A stretch of 64,000 nucleotides of DNA from Mariniphaga sp041687215 (lineage in GTDB: Bacteria > Bacteroidota > Bacteroidia > Bacteroidales > Prolixibacteraceae). Where the stretch lies: the NCBI RefSeq assembly GCF_041687215.1, contig NZ_JAWLCI010000008.1, positions 1 through 64,000 of the forward strand, read 5' to 3'. The translations under genes were made by a program, and so were the position numbers. This document shows positions 33,236 to 41,769 of this stretch, in pieces. Under the pieces are notes generated by a model. It did not search any database and was not told the origin of the DNA. It saw only the letters and a program-made list of their open reading frames with translations. Positions within the stretch are counted from its first letter, which is position 1. Every line of letters starts with the position of its first letter.

Positions 33236-33603
33236 TTTTTAAGAGATTATTTATAAAACATCCATTTGGTAAATAAATATTGCATACAATGTACAAAAAA
33301 ATACCAAAATATCCCTTTTAATTTTCAGATAAAAAATATTTATATTTTTCTGGTAATTAAGTGTATATGTTGCAAGTTAACTGCTGTTCAAATGCAGGTA
33401 CTGTCTGTATTTGCATCCCAAACAAGCATAAATTATAGAATCTGCCAGTTTTTGAATACCAGGCGAGCATGTTAGATTGGTCTGCTAATTTATTGATATT
33501 TATTAAGATATAACTTACCTTGAATAAATATTGGATGCATCAATTTGGATTCAAATCACTATTTTTTAATAAATAAATTCAATAAAATGCAGGAGGTAAA
33601 AAA
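33236..33603. other. Intergenic region between the IntI-like gene and the 459-aa gene
   Basis: 368 nt with no convincing gene; two short frames here have no family features. If the integrase belongs to an integron, attI should be in this region. GTTAGAT at 33471-33477 fits the GTTRRRY core, but one such match is not far from chance. A weak promoter-like pair, TTG at 33520-33522 and TCAATTTG at 33540-33547 (17-nt gap), could serve the gene on the right. Confidence 0.4.
33591..33597 (+). promoter_or_regulatory. Strong Shine-Dalgarno site of the 459-aa gene
   Basis: AGGAGGT lies 6 nt before the ATG at 33604. Such a full Shine-Dalgarno site is uncommon in this window, where most genes have none. 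It fixes the start of the gene and may hint at a foreign origin. Confidence 0.7.
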
Positions 33604-34983
33604 ATGAATGAAAAATTAAAAGTAAAAGAGAAATTACCAGAGAAAGTTAAAATTCCGGATTTAGGATGCTGTCCTGAATTAGCACAAGTACCTGTTTGTG
33701 ACACGCTAAATTTCCGTTACCGGCTGCCATTTCGGCCAAGGGTTGGAGATAACCGTCAGCAGGTTCCAGTTGAAGTGGAATTGCATTTCCGGCTTGAACG
33801 GTGTACAGGCCCGCTGGTAGTAGGCGATCCAATTTATTCTACCACGCTTCTTCCTGGTGAAAAAGTTCGGTTGTTTACAAGTGATCGCCACAGTCGTTGG
33901 TCATACGACAGTGAATCAAATTTGTCCTACCGCCATGAAACGACTTCTGAAGAATCGTTTTATACGGCTGGTATGGCACAGGCAATGAGCGATTTAACAA
34001 TTAATGAAAGTGGTTCTTCAAGTTCAAATTATGAAGAATCATGGGCAGAAGGCGGAGGCGGTGCAAGTGTCTCACTTTTTGGTATTGTAGAAATTGGTGG
34101 CGGTGGTGGTGGCGGTAGCTACGATGCACAATCGGCAAGTGAATTTAGCCGCAGTTTATCGCAACATGCCGAATCTGCATCAAGATATGTTGCTGCCAGC
34201 GTACGGGCAAAAAGTTCTACTTCAATTGGTGAAGTTGAGCAGCGAACACATCAGGAAGGCGAATCAGAGGCTCATTATGAATCATCTTCCCGTATGTTCA
34301 GTAATCCCAACAAGTGCAGAGCGGTAACCTATTTGTTTCATAAAATTAACAAGATGCAAACCGTTCGGTTAAAACTTGTTGCTATTGAACGCCGGATTGC
34401 AGATCTCAAGGTGCCCACAGGTGCAACCCAACGGGTTCCGGTTGATACTACCGGTCGTGTTGCAGTGGTACCAAAAGCAGTTGCAGCTACCAGCAAGAAC
34501 CGTTTGGATATTGAACGTATGGCGCGGACAAGCGCTGCCGAACGGCAACAGGCAAATTTTGTTAGTTCCGGGCTTTCGGCCAGGGCATTTTCTGCCACTA
34601 CATCTTACAAAACTGCTAATTTGGTTTTGGAAAGAAGTGAACCCACTTATAGTGATGCCGTTCGGAATGCTGCATTGCAAGCCGTAGATCAGGATCTTGT
34701 AAAAGCCGGATTACTCGACAGACAATCGGGAAAACCCACGGAAAAAATTATTGCTGAATTATCGTGGGAACGGACTGAAGTTTTGCCAACACCAGGAATA
34801 ATTGTCAGGGGTTGTCTTGATGAATGTGAAACCTGCGAACCGGCACTTCAACAGGAAATTGAACTGAATTTGGAACGCAAAAAGCTTGAAAACGAAATGC
34901 TTAAAAAGCAAATTGAGCTTTTAGAGAAATCTCAGGAATACCGGTGCTGCCCACCGGATGAAACTGAAGAAGAACCGGAATAA
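33604..34983 (+). CDS. Unknown Gly/Ser-rich protein, 459 aa
   Basis: I do not recognise a named family. Residues 1-60 contain LGCCPEL and CDTLNFRYRLPFRPRVG; residues 65-110 form a beta-rich block (VEVELHFRLERCTGPLVVGD, then TTLLPGEKVRLFTSDRHS). Residues 135-230 are low-complexity Ser/Gly/Glu with a GGGGGGGS stretch. Residues 240-400 are mixed with conserved-looking VRLKLVAIERRIADLKVP. The end is a coiled coil (QQEIELNLERKKLENEMLKK) closed by CCPPDE. Three Cys pairs or clusters (LGCC, CLDECETC, YRCC) could bind metal. No signal peptide. A terminator follows directly, so it is a single-gene unit in the cassette position beside the integrase; a link to the eCIS is possible only by proximity. Confidence 0.7.
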   Translation: MNEKLKVKEKLPEKVKIPDLGCCPELAQVPVCDTLNFRYRLPFRPRVGDNRQQVPVEVELHFRLERCTGPLVVGDPIYSTTLLPGEKVRLFTSDRHSRWSYDSESNLSYRHETTSEESFYTAGMAQAMSDLTINESGSSSSNYEESWAEGGGGASVSLFGIVEIGGGGGGGSYDAQSASEFSRSLSQHAESASRYVAASVRAKSSTSIGEVEQRTHQEGESEAHYESSSRMFSNPNKCRAVTYLFHKINKMQTVRLKLVAIERRIADLKVPTGATQRVPVDTTGRVAVVPKAVAATSKNRLDIERMARTSAAERQQANFVSSGLSARAFSATTSYKTANLVLERSEPTYSDAVRNAALQAVDQDLVKAGLLDRQSGKPTEKIIAELSWERTEVLPTPGIIVRGCLDECETCEPALQQEIELNLERKKLENEMLKKQIELLEKSQEYRCCPPDETEEEPE

Positions 34984-35007
34984 GGAAATGAATGTATTCA
35001 TACACAG

Positions 35008-35041
35008 ATGCCCCGTCATTTTCGGCGGGGCATTTTGTTTT
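35008..35041 (+). terminator. Rho-independent terminator of the 459-aa gene
   Basis: ATGCCCCG and CGGGGCAT form a perfect 8-bp stem followed by TTTTGTTTT, about 25 nt after the stop codon. Confidence 0.85.
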
Positions 35042-35042
35042 G

Positions 35043-35093
35043 TAACCTGCATTTATTCATAAATTTTGTTTGTGATGAATGAAATGCAGGTTA
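35043..35093. repeat. Imperfect 51-nt inverted repeat, possible attC-like site
   Basis: TAACCTGCATTTATTCAT and ATGAATGAAATGCAGGTTA form a stem of about 16 bp with one unpaired base in the right arm and a loop of about 14 nt. It is not followed by a T-run, so it is not a second terminator. The single bulged base and the GTTA at the right end recall attC recombination sites, but GTTAATC departs from GTTRRRY at one base and the left box is poor. Confidence 0.4.
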
Positions 35094-35246
35094 ATCCCGA
35101 CTTAGATGGAATTAAACTTTTGAAAAAAGTTTTTACGTAATCTTAGTCGCTGTCGGAGACAGGAATAATTCTTGGATTATTCGGGATAAAAAGCATAGCG
35201 AAAAATTCATTAAAAATTGTTTATTTTTAGAAATTAAAAACAGCCG

Positions 35247-36254
35247 ATGACAAAAACCGAACAATTCCGCTCGCTTCTGCAACATGGAACATTGCCAGAA
35301 AAAGTACTTTTCAGGCCCATTTTAATGTATTTTGCTGCCCGGTTTATCGGGAAAACCTATGGCGAATTCGCCTCCGATTACCATGTTTTGGTGGAAGCTA
35401 ATTTGCGTTGTATGGACGAATTCGACCTCGATATGGTAGGTCTGATTTCCGATCCATACCGGGAAACCAGTGCGTTTGGCGCCAAAATTCAATACATTCC
35501 TGATGGTGTGCCGCGTTGTCTGAATTACATGGTGGAAAGTATGGATGATGTGACAAACCTGAAAAATCCGGATGTCTATAAAGCTGAACGAACACGTGAC
35601 CGAATCAAGGCTGGCGAAGTTCTTTCGAAGAAAACACAGGGGAACGTTCCCATTATCGGCTGGATTGAAGGCCCGCTTGCCGAAGCGTGCGATTTGGCCG
35701 GCGTGCAAAACATAATGATGCAGTTGATGATGGAACCCGATTTTGCCAACCGGCTGATGGACAGATGTATGGTTACTGCAAAAGATTTTGCCAAAGCCCA
35801 AATTGAAGCCGGTTGCGAAATTATTGGAATGGGCGATGCGGTTTGCTCCCAAATTGATGCAGAAACCTATGAAACATTTATAAAGGAACGCCATAAAGAA
35901 CTGATTGAATTCATTCATAGTTTGGGTGGAAAAATCAAACTGCACATATGCGGCGACACGAATCACCTGTTGCCGCATTACAAAGATTTGAACCTCGATG
36001 TTCTCGATCTCGACTGGCAGGTGGATATCAGCCATGCCCGATCTGTGCTGGGCGATACTGTAATTCTTGCCGGCAACATCAATCCGGTTTTGGTGCAGGA
36101 CAAATCCCGCGACGAGGTTTTCAGTCTATGCCGCAGCCTGGTGGAAAAACACAAAAACGAACGGTTTATCCTGTCTGCCGGTTGCGAAATTACCGTTTTA
36201 ACACCGCCCGAAAATCTGAAAGCGATGGATGAGGCGCGGATTAACCCAGCGTAG
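35247..36254 (+). CDS. Uroporphyrinogen decarboxylase-like methyltransferase (MtaA/CmuA family)
   Basis: 335-residue cytosolic TIM-barrel protein of the URO-D superfamily. It has the methyltransferase-type zinc site H233-x-C235 (KLHICGD) and C313 (SAGCEI), which fits MtaA/CmuA-like enzymes that move methyl groups between a corrinoid protein and a thiol such as coenzyme M or tetrahydrofolate. The substrate cannot be told; no corrinoid protein or activating gene lies nearby. True haem-pathway UroD would have other N-terminal arginine motifs. A broken 5' copy lies at 32.0 kb. The stop overlaps the 3' end of the convergent carbamoyltransferase gene by 14 nt. Confidence 0.85.
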   Translation: MTKTEQFRSLLQHGTLPEKVLFRPILMYFAARFIGKTYGEFASDYHVLVEANLRCMDEFDLDMVGLISDPYRETSAFGAKIQYIPDGVPRCLNYMVESMDDVTNLKNPDVYKAERTRDRIKAGEVLSKKTQGNVPIIGWIEGPLAEACDLAGVQNIMMQLMMEPDFANRLMDRCMVTAKDFAKAQIEAGCEIIGMGDAVCSQIDAETYETFIKERHKELIEFIHSLGGKIKLHICGDTNHLLPHYKDLNLDVLDLDWQVDISHARSVLGDTVILAGNINPVLVQDKSRDEVFSLCRSLVEKHKNERFILSAGCEITVLTPPENLKAMDEARINPA

Positions 36255-37239
36255 CAACCATCACCGCTTTAATAGTGTGCAGCCGGTTTTCAGCCTGGTC
36301 GAATACCACCGAAGCTTCGCTTTCAAAAACTTCATCGGTAACTTCCATCGCTTCAAGGCCAAATTTCTGATAAATTTCTTCGCCAACTTTGGTGTCGCGG
36401 TTATGGAATGCCGGAAGGCAGTGTAAAAATTTCACATTGGGATTGCCGGTGAGTTTCATTGCTTCTGCATTTACCTGGTAAGGTTTCAGCAATTCAATGC
36501 GTTCGGCCCAAACTTCGTCCGGTTCGCCCATGGAAACCCAAACATCGGTGTAAAGAAAGTCGCAGTCTTTCACTGCCTCAGCCACATCTTCGGTAATTAA
36601 AATTTTTGCTCCCGATTTTTTGGCAATTTCCCTGCACTTTTGCTGCAATTCATCAGAGGGTTGGCACTGTTTTGGAGCAGCAGCCCTGAAATCCATGCCC
36701 AGTTTGGCTGCGCCCACCATGAGCGAGTTGCCCATGTTATTGCGGGCATCGCCCAAGTAGCAGAATTTAATTTGCGACAAAGGCTTGTCCGAATGCTCCT
36801 TCATAGTGAGGAAATCAGCCAGAATCTGAGTTGGATGGAACTCGTTTGTCAAACCATTCCAAACCGGCACTCCGGCATATTTGGCCAGTTCTTCCACAAT
36901 TTTCTGCCCGAAGCCGCGGTATTCAATGCCATCGTACATAAGGCCCAGCACACGCGCGGTGTCTTTCATGGTTTCCTTTTGCCCGATTTGCGAACCCGAC
37001 GGACCGAGATAAGTTACGTGCGTACCCTGGTCGAAAGCAGCCACCTCGAAAGCACACCTGGTGCGTGTAGAGGCTTTTTCAAAAATCAGGGCAATATTTT
37101 TGCCCTTCAGCATTTGTTGTTCGGTGCCGGCATATTTTGCTTTTTTTAATGTTTCTGACAATTCAAGCAAATATTTAATTTCCTGTGTTGAGAAATCCAG
37201 CAACTTTAAAAAATTCCGGTTTTTTAAATTGAAAGCCAT
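36241..37239 (-). CDS. argF: Ornithine carbamoyltransferase
   Basis: 332 residues, the normal length. Carbamoyl-phosphate site S57-T-R-T-R61, then GPSGSQIGQKE, the NEFHPTQ motif near residue 135, and HCLP near 275. The enzyme converts ornithine and carbamoyl phosphate to citrulline; the reaction is reversible. The gene is downstream of carbamate kinase (arcC) on the same strand, which suggests a catabolic role: citrulline phosphorolysis with ATP made by ArcC (arcB function). No arginine deiminase is visible here. The gap between the two genes holds heptamer repeats. Its 3' end overlaps the methyltransferase gene by 14 nt in convergent orientation. Confidence 0.95.
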   Translation of the reverse strand: MAFNLKNRNFLKLLDFSTQEIKYLLELSETLKKAKYAGTEQQMLKGKNIALIFEKASTRTRCAFEVAAFDQGTHVTYLGPSGSQIGQKETMKDTARVLGLMYDGIEYRGFGQKIVEELAKYAGVPVWNGLTNEFHPTQILADFLTMKEHSDKPLSQIKFCYLGDARNNMGNSLMVGAAKLGMDFRAAAPKQCQPSDELQQKCREIAKKSGAKILITEDVAEAVKDCDFLYTDVWVSMGEPDEVWAERIELLKPYQVNAEAMKLTGNPNVKFLHCLPAFHNRDTKVGEEIYQKFGLEAMEVTDEVFESEASVVFDQAENRLHTIKAVMVATLG

Positions 37240-37298
37240 ATCATTCAGTTTATTATATTATTTTAATTTATTAGTTTTTTGTAAAGTTTTACTTGCTA

Positions 37299-37465
37299 TT
37301 CACCGGTCACCGGTCACCGGTCACCTGTCACCGGTCATCTGTCACTTGTCACTTGTCACCTGTCACCGGTCATCTGTCACTTGTCACCGGTCATCTGTCA
37401 CTTGTCACCTGTCACCGGTCATCTGTCTTCCCACTTCCTGCTTCCTGCTTCCTACTTCCTGCTTC
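37299..37465. repeat. Degenerate heptamer tandem repeats
   Basis: From about 37299 to 37427 the sequence is a chain of 7-bp units: CACCGGT, CACCTGT, CATCTGT and CACTTGT in mixed order. A second chain of CTTCCTG-type heptamers follows at about 37432-37465 and runs into the 3' end of arcC, encoding part of its DESDRSRK tail. It lies between two co-oriented genes. No spacers exist, so this is not a CRISPR. Confidence 0.9.
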
Positions 37466-38426
37466 TGTCACTTTCATCGTATTCCATAGTAATTTTCGAA
37501 CCGAATGATTTGTCTTCCAGTTTTTTGGCCTCTGTAATTACACTTTTTTTGCCACCGCTTTTTATAAATTCGAGGCAGGCCCTGATTTTCGGTTCCATGG
37601 ATCCTTCGGCAAAAGTACCCATTTCGAGGTATTTTACGGTATCGGCATAGTTCAAAAATTCCAGTTTTTGCTGGGTAGGCAAGCCGAAATCTTTGTAAAT
37701 AAATGGCACGTCGGTTAAAATATATAGCTCATCGGCACCAATGTTTTTGGCCAGCAACCCCGAAGCCCGGTCTTTATCAATAACTGCATCAATTGTACGC
37801 ACATTGCCTTCATCATCGTAATAAACAGGAATTCCACCGCCGCCGGTTGCAATCACAATATTGCCGTTATTCACCAGCAATTCAATGGTTTCTTTATTAA
37901 TAATATCTATTGGAGCAGGCGAGGGAACTACCCGGCGGTAACCGTCTGTTGTTTTGGATGATGATTTGAAAACCCAGTTCTTTTCCTTGCTGAGTTTGTC
38001 GGCTTCTACCCTGGTGTAACTTTTTCCGATTCGTTTGGACGGATTTTGGAAGGCCGGATCGTTTTGGTCCACTTCAACTAAAGTAACCATAGTAATCACA
38101 TTTTTTTTAATACCGTGTTTGTTCAGCACGTTGCGAATGATGCGTTCAATCATGTACCCGATTCCTCCCTGCGAGTCGGCCACACAAATATCCAGCGGCA
38201 TGGGGGCAATGTTGTACATTTTTTCGCCGGCATCGTTTCGCATCAGAATGTTTCCCACCTGCGGGCCGTTGCCGTGGGTAATCACCAGTTCGTAACCGTC
38301 TTTAATCAGGTGAATCAGGTTTTCGACCGTGTCGGTTGCATTTTGTTCCTGTTGTTCAATGGTTCCTTCCTCATTGTCGCGCAGCAGGGCATTTCCGCCC
38401 AAAGCTACCACTGCCAGTTTTTCCAT
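37452..38426 (-). CDS. arcC: Carbamate kinase
   Basis: 324-residue amino acid kinase fold enzyme: VALGGNALLRD start, ITHGNGPQVGN, then DSQGGIGYMIE and IATGGGGIPVYYDDEGN. It transfers phosphate from carbamoyl phosphate to ADP, giving ATP, ammonia and CO2 in arginine/citrulline fermentation. Length is slightly above the usual 310; the extra C-terminal residues (about the last 8) are encoded inside heptamer repeats and look like an accidental extension. It heads a minus-strand unit with the carbamoyltransferase gene. A -7 box TATGTTTG (complement of 38449-38456) lies 22 nt before the start. Confidence 0.95.
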   Translation of the reverse strand: MEKLAVVALGGNALLRDNEEGTIEQQEQNATDTVENLIHLIKDGYELVITHGNGPQVGNILMRNDAGEKMYNIAPMPLDICVADSQGGIGYMIERIIRNVLNKHGIKKNVITMVTLVEVDQNDPAFQNPSKRIGKSYTRVEADKLSKEKNWVFKSSSKTTDGYRRVVPSPAPIDIINKETIELLVNNGNIVIATGGGGIPVYYDDEGNVRTIDAVIDKDRASGLLAKNIGADELYILTDVPFIYKDFGLPTQQKLEFLNYADTVKYLEMGTFAEGSMEPKIRACLEFIKSGGKKSVITEAKKLEDKSFGSKITMEYDESDRSRK

Positions 38427-38448
38427 AGTTTCAAATTTGAAAAGGCAA

Positions 38449-38478
38449 CAAACATAAAAAAAACGATGAAAAAAAGAA
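38449..38478 (-). promoter_or_regulatory. Candidate promoter of arcC
   Basis: On the minus strand: TTC, 19 nt, TATGTTTG. The -7 box fits TAnnTTTG exactly and the -33 box differs from TTG at one base. It would give a leader of about 15 nt. Confidence 0.4.
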
Positions 38479-38706
38479 ATGAATTTAAGACATCTTTAAA
38501 TCTTCATATATTGTTATAAAACAATATTTTATCAGAATAGTAAAAACTGAAAATAAAGTGGTGTGTTTTAGTTTTAAACCGAAAGAAAAGGTGGTATGGA
38601 ATTTTCATTTTTATTTTGAAATCGTATTTTTTTTGAAAGAAGAAGACCCCGTTAACCTCATTTTTTTGGTTAAATTTGCCGATTATTAAAAAACAAGCGA
38701 AGCAAC

Positions 38707-41109
38707 ATGGCATTCAAAGCAAAAAAGCCCGGAGGTTCGAAAACAAAAAAGAAAAAATCAACACAGCATTTTTTTCTGAATGAGAAATTCAGGTTCATTT
38801 TAGGGATTTTTGTATTACTGGTATCGGCCTATTTGCTTATCGCATTTGTTTCCTATTTATTTTATGGCGCAGCCGACCAAAGCAAACTCGATTTACCCTG
38901 GAAAGATCTGGTTTTAAAATCAGGTATTAAGGTGGATAATAAGGCTGGGAAAACCGGTGCGTTTCTTTCGGAACACATTATGAACCGTGGTTTTGGAATT
39001 GCTTCGTTTCTGTTTGTTTATTTGCTGGTAATCACCGGTTTAAAAATTTTAGGGCGAAATCTTGTGAAATACCGGCGCGCATTGGTTTTTAGCCTACTAT
39101 TAATACTTTGGATTTCAGTAACATTAGGTTTTGTTTTTCCGAAAACGAATTCAACTTCCTTCATTTATCCCGGTGGACAATACGGTTTTGTACTAAGCAA
39201 CTGGTTGAGTTCTCTGGTGGGCAAAGCAGGGCTGGTTATAATATTGTTTATTTTCATTTTATCCATTTTGATTATTCGGTTTGAAAAAGCATACGCCTTA
39301 TTTAAAAACCTATTCAGGAAAAAAGAAAAAACGGAAGAGGAAAACAATATTGTTTCCGGGGAACTTGCAGACCAGTTGGTTTCTGACGATTCCATATCAA
39401 AAGTGATTGACGAAGATGACAACATTCAGGCTATTTTTGAACCGGATGAAGAAGAAGAACAAATGGAAATTAAACGGGCTGAAGATGAGATTCAGCCTGA
39501 AACTCAAAAAAACGGGGAAAAAGAAGATGAGGATGACCTGGAATTAACTGTCCATAAGAAAAAAGAAGAGGAGGTTGATGAAGATTATACTGGTGAAGGA
39601 ATGGAAGATTACGATCCAACACTTGAACTGTCGAAATATAAATTTCCTACGCTTGAAATGCTTGAAGACCACAATTCTGGTAATGCTGAAGTGAGTAACG
39701 AGGAATTGATTGCCAACAAAAATAAAATTGTAGAAACGCTTCGCCACTATAAAATTGAAATTACCAAAATAAGGGCAACCATTGGGCCAACAATAACATT
39801 GTATGAAATTGTTCCGGCGCCTGGAATTCGCATTGCCAAAATTAAAAACCTGGAGGATGACATTGCCCTGAGCCTGGCTGCTCTCGGAATTCGAATAATT
39901 GCTCCAATCCCCGGACGAGGAACTATTGGCATAGAGGTGCCAAATCAAAATCCGGAAGTAGTTTCCATGCGGTCTATTCTGAGCTCGCGCAAATTTCAGG
40001 AAAGTACGGCCGATTTGCCCATCGCTTTGGGAAAAACTATTTCCAACGAAACTTATATGTTCGATCTCACCAAAATGCCTCATATTTTGGTTGCAGGTGC
40101 TACGGGGCAGGGAAAATCGGTGGGAATCAACGTAATCATAGCTTCGCTGCTTTATAAAAAACATCCGTCGCAACTGAAATTTGTTTTTATCGACCCCAAA
40201 AAGGTGGAACTGAACCTATATTCAGTGCTGGAAAATCATTATCTGGCCAAACTGCCCAACGAAGATGAACCAGTTATTACCGATATTCAAAAAGTAAAAT
40301 ATACGCTGAATTCACTTAATGTGGAGATGGACCAGCGCTACGATCTGCTGAAAAAGGCTCACGCCCGTAATGTGAAGGAATACAATAAAAAGTTTATCAG
40401 CAGGAGGTTGAACCCTGAAAAAGGGCATCGGTTTATGCCGTATATTGTGGTGGTTATTGACGAATTTGCCGACCTGATAATGACTGCCGGTAAGGAAATT
40501 GAACTTCCGATTGCCCGAATTGCACAATTGGCAAGAGCCGTGGGTATTCACATGATTATTGCCACACAGCGTCCTTCCACCAATATTATTACAGGTGTAA
40601 TTAAAGCGAACTTCCCGGCGCGTATTGCGTTTAAAGTGGCTTCCATGATTGACTCACGCACCATTCTCGATACACCGGGTGCTAATCAGCTCATCGGCAA
40701 GGGTGATATGCTCATTGCACAAGGTAGCAACATGACCCGTGTTCAGTGTGCGTTTATCGATACACCCGAAGTGGAACTAATATGTTCGTATATTTCAGAA
40801 CAGCAGGGGTATCCCAGTGCGTTTATGTTGCCTGAATATGTTGGGGATGATGAGGCAGGACCCGGAGAAGTGGATTTAAATAACCGCGATGAATTGTTTG
40901 ACGATGCTGCCCGGGTTGTGGTTATGAACCAGATGGGTTCAACTTCCATGATTCAGCGTAAATTTTCAATCGGGTACAACCGGGCCGGCCGCATTATGGA
41001 TCAACTTGAGGCAGCCGGAGTGGTTGGTCCGAGCGAGGGAAGCAAGGCACGGCAGGTGCTTATTCAGGATGATTACAGTTTGGAACAATTATTGAAAAGC
41101 TTTAACTAA
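38707..41109 (+). CDS. ftsK: DNA translocase FtsK
   Basis: 800-residue FtsK/SpoIIIE translocase. Residues 1-200 contain four or five membrane helices that anchor it at the septum; residues 205-300 are an acidic linker; the alpha/beta motor follows with Walker A G464-ATGQGKS and Walker B VVVIDEFADLIM. The last 65 residues are the gamma winged helix that reads KOPS-like sites (SMIQRKFSIGYNRAGRIMDQ). It pumps DNA toward dif and activates XerCD at division. A perfect -7 box TAAATTTG lies at 38671-38678. A LolA-like gene follows after 9 nt, a common arrangement in this phylum. Confidence 0.96.
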   Translation: MAFKAKKPGGSKTKKKKSTQHFFLNEKFRFILGIFVLLVSAYLLIAFVSYLFYGAADQSKLDLPWKDLVLKSGIKVDNKAGKTGAFLSEHIMNRGFGIASFLFVYLLVITGLKILGRNLVKYRRALVFSLLLILWISVTLGFVFPKTNSTSFIYPGGQYGFVLSNWLSSLVGKAGLVIILFIFILSILIIRFEKAYALFKNLFRKKEKTEEENNIVSGELADQLVSDDSISKVIDEDDNIQAIFEPDEEEEQMEIKRAEDEIQPETQKNGEKEDEDDLELTVHKKKEEEVDEDYTGEGMEDYDPTLELSKYKFPTLEMLEDHNSGNAEVSNEELIANKNKIVETLRHYKIEITKIRATIGPTITLYEIVPAPGIRIAKIKNLEDDIALSLAALGIRIIAPIPGRGTIGIEVPNQNPEVVSMRSILSSRKFQESTADLPIALGKTISNETYMFDLTKMPHILVAGATGQGKSVGINVIIASLLYKKHPSQLKFVFIDPKKVELNLYSVLENHYLAKLPNEDEPVITDIQKVKYTLNSLNVEMDQRYDLLKKAHARNVKEYNKKFISRRLNPEKGHRFMPYIVVVIDEFADLIMTAGKEIELPIARIAQLARAVGIHMIIATQRPSTNIITGVIKANFPARIAFKVASMIDSRTILDTPGANQLIGKGDMLIAQGSNMTRVQCAFIDTPEVELICSYISEQQGYPSAFMLPEYVGDDEAGPGEVDLNNRDELFDDAARVVVMNQMGSTSMIQRKFSIGYNRAGRIMDQLEAAGVVGPSEGSKARQVLIQDDYSLEQLLKSFN

Positions 41110-41118
41110 AATATTATA

Positions 41119-41769
41119 ATGAAACATATTTTTCTTTTAGGAATTTTTTTAGCGTCTGTTTTTTTTGCTTCTGCACAGCAAGACCCAAAAGCCAAACAGA
41201 TTCTTGACGAAGTGAGCGAAAATACACGGTCGTTTAAAACCATTTCTGCAGAGTTTGTTTTTTCCATGGAAAACAAAGAAATGGATATAAATGAACGAAA
41301 CGAAGGTACTATTAAGCTGAAGGGACAAAAATATGTGGTTGACTTGCCGGACATTGGAGTGAAAGTTTTTTCTGACGGAAAAACACTTTGGAATTATATG
41401 GAAGATGGCAACCAGGTAACTATTTCGAATTTGGAAGACGGAGGCAGTGAACTCATGGACCCGTCATCGGTTTTTACAATTTACGAAAAAGGGTTTCAAT
41501 CTAAATATGCAGGTGAAAAAACTATCGGAAACGCAATGGTGCACCAAATAGAACTTTATCCTGATACAGATGAACATGAAGTTTCGAAAATTCTGCTTTC
41601 AATTGGTAAATCAGATAAAATGATAAAATCAGCTTTGCTTTACGGAACAGACGGAAATTTGTATGGCATTGAAATAAAAAAGATGGATACCCAAACCGAA
41701 CTGCCTGATTCTTATTTTGTGTTTAAGACCGGCGATTATGGCGATGTTGAAATCATTGATTTCAGGTAA
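41119..41769 (+). CDS. LolA-like outer membrane lipoprotein carrier protein
   Basis: 216-residue periplasmic protein with signal peptide (MKHIFLLGIFLASVFFASAQ) and the LolA/LppA beta-sandwich pattern: KAKQILDEVSENTRSFKTIS, AEFVFSM, GTIKLKGQKYVVDLPD and the DGKTLWNY strand. LolA carries lipoproteins from the LolCDE complex to the outer membrane. Bacteroidota LolA relatives are diverged, so I give the family rather than the exact name. It is co-oriented with ftsK and overlaps the 3' end of aroQ by 8 nt. Confidence 0.88.
   Translation: MKHIFLLGIFLASVFFASAQQDPKAKQILDEVSENTRSFKTISAEFVFSMENKEMDINERNEGTIKLKGQKYVVDLPDIGVKVFSDGKTLWNYMEDGNQVTISNLEDGGSELMDPSSVFTIYEKGFQSKYAGEKTIGNAMVHQIELYPDTDEHEVSKILLSIGKSDKMIKSALLYGTDGNLYGIEIKKMDTQTELPDSYFVFKTGDYGDVEIIDFR

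Noticed and set aside
33471..33477. attI core site (GTTAGAT)
   Set aside because: It fits GTTRRRY, but such a 7-mer is expected about once per 1 kb per strand, and no flanking integrase-binding pattern was seen.
37299..37465. CRISPR array
   Set aside because: Units are 7 bp with no spacers and no cas genes nearby.
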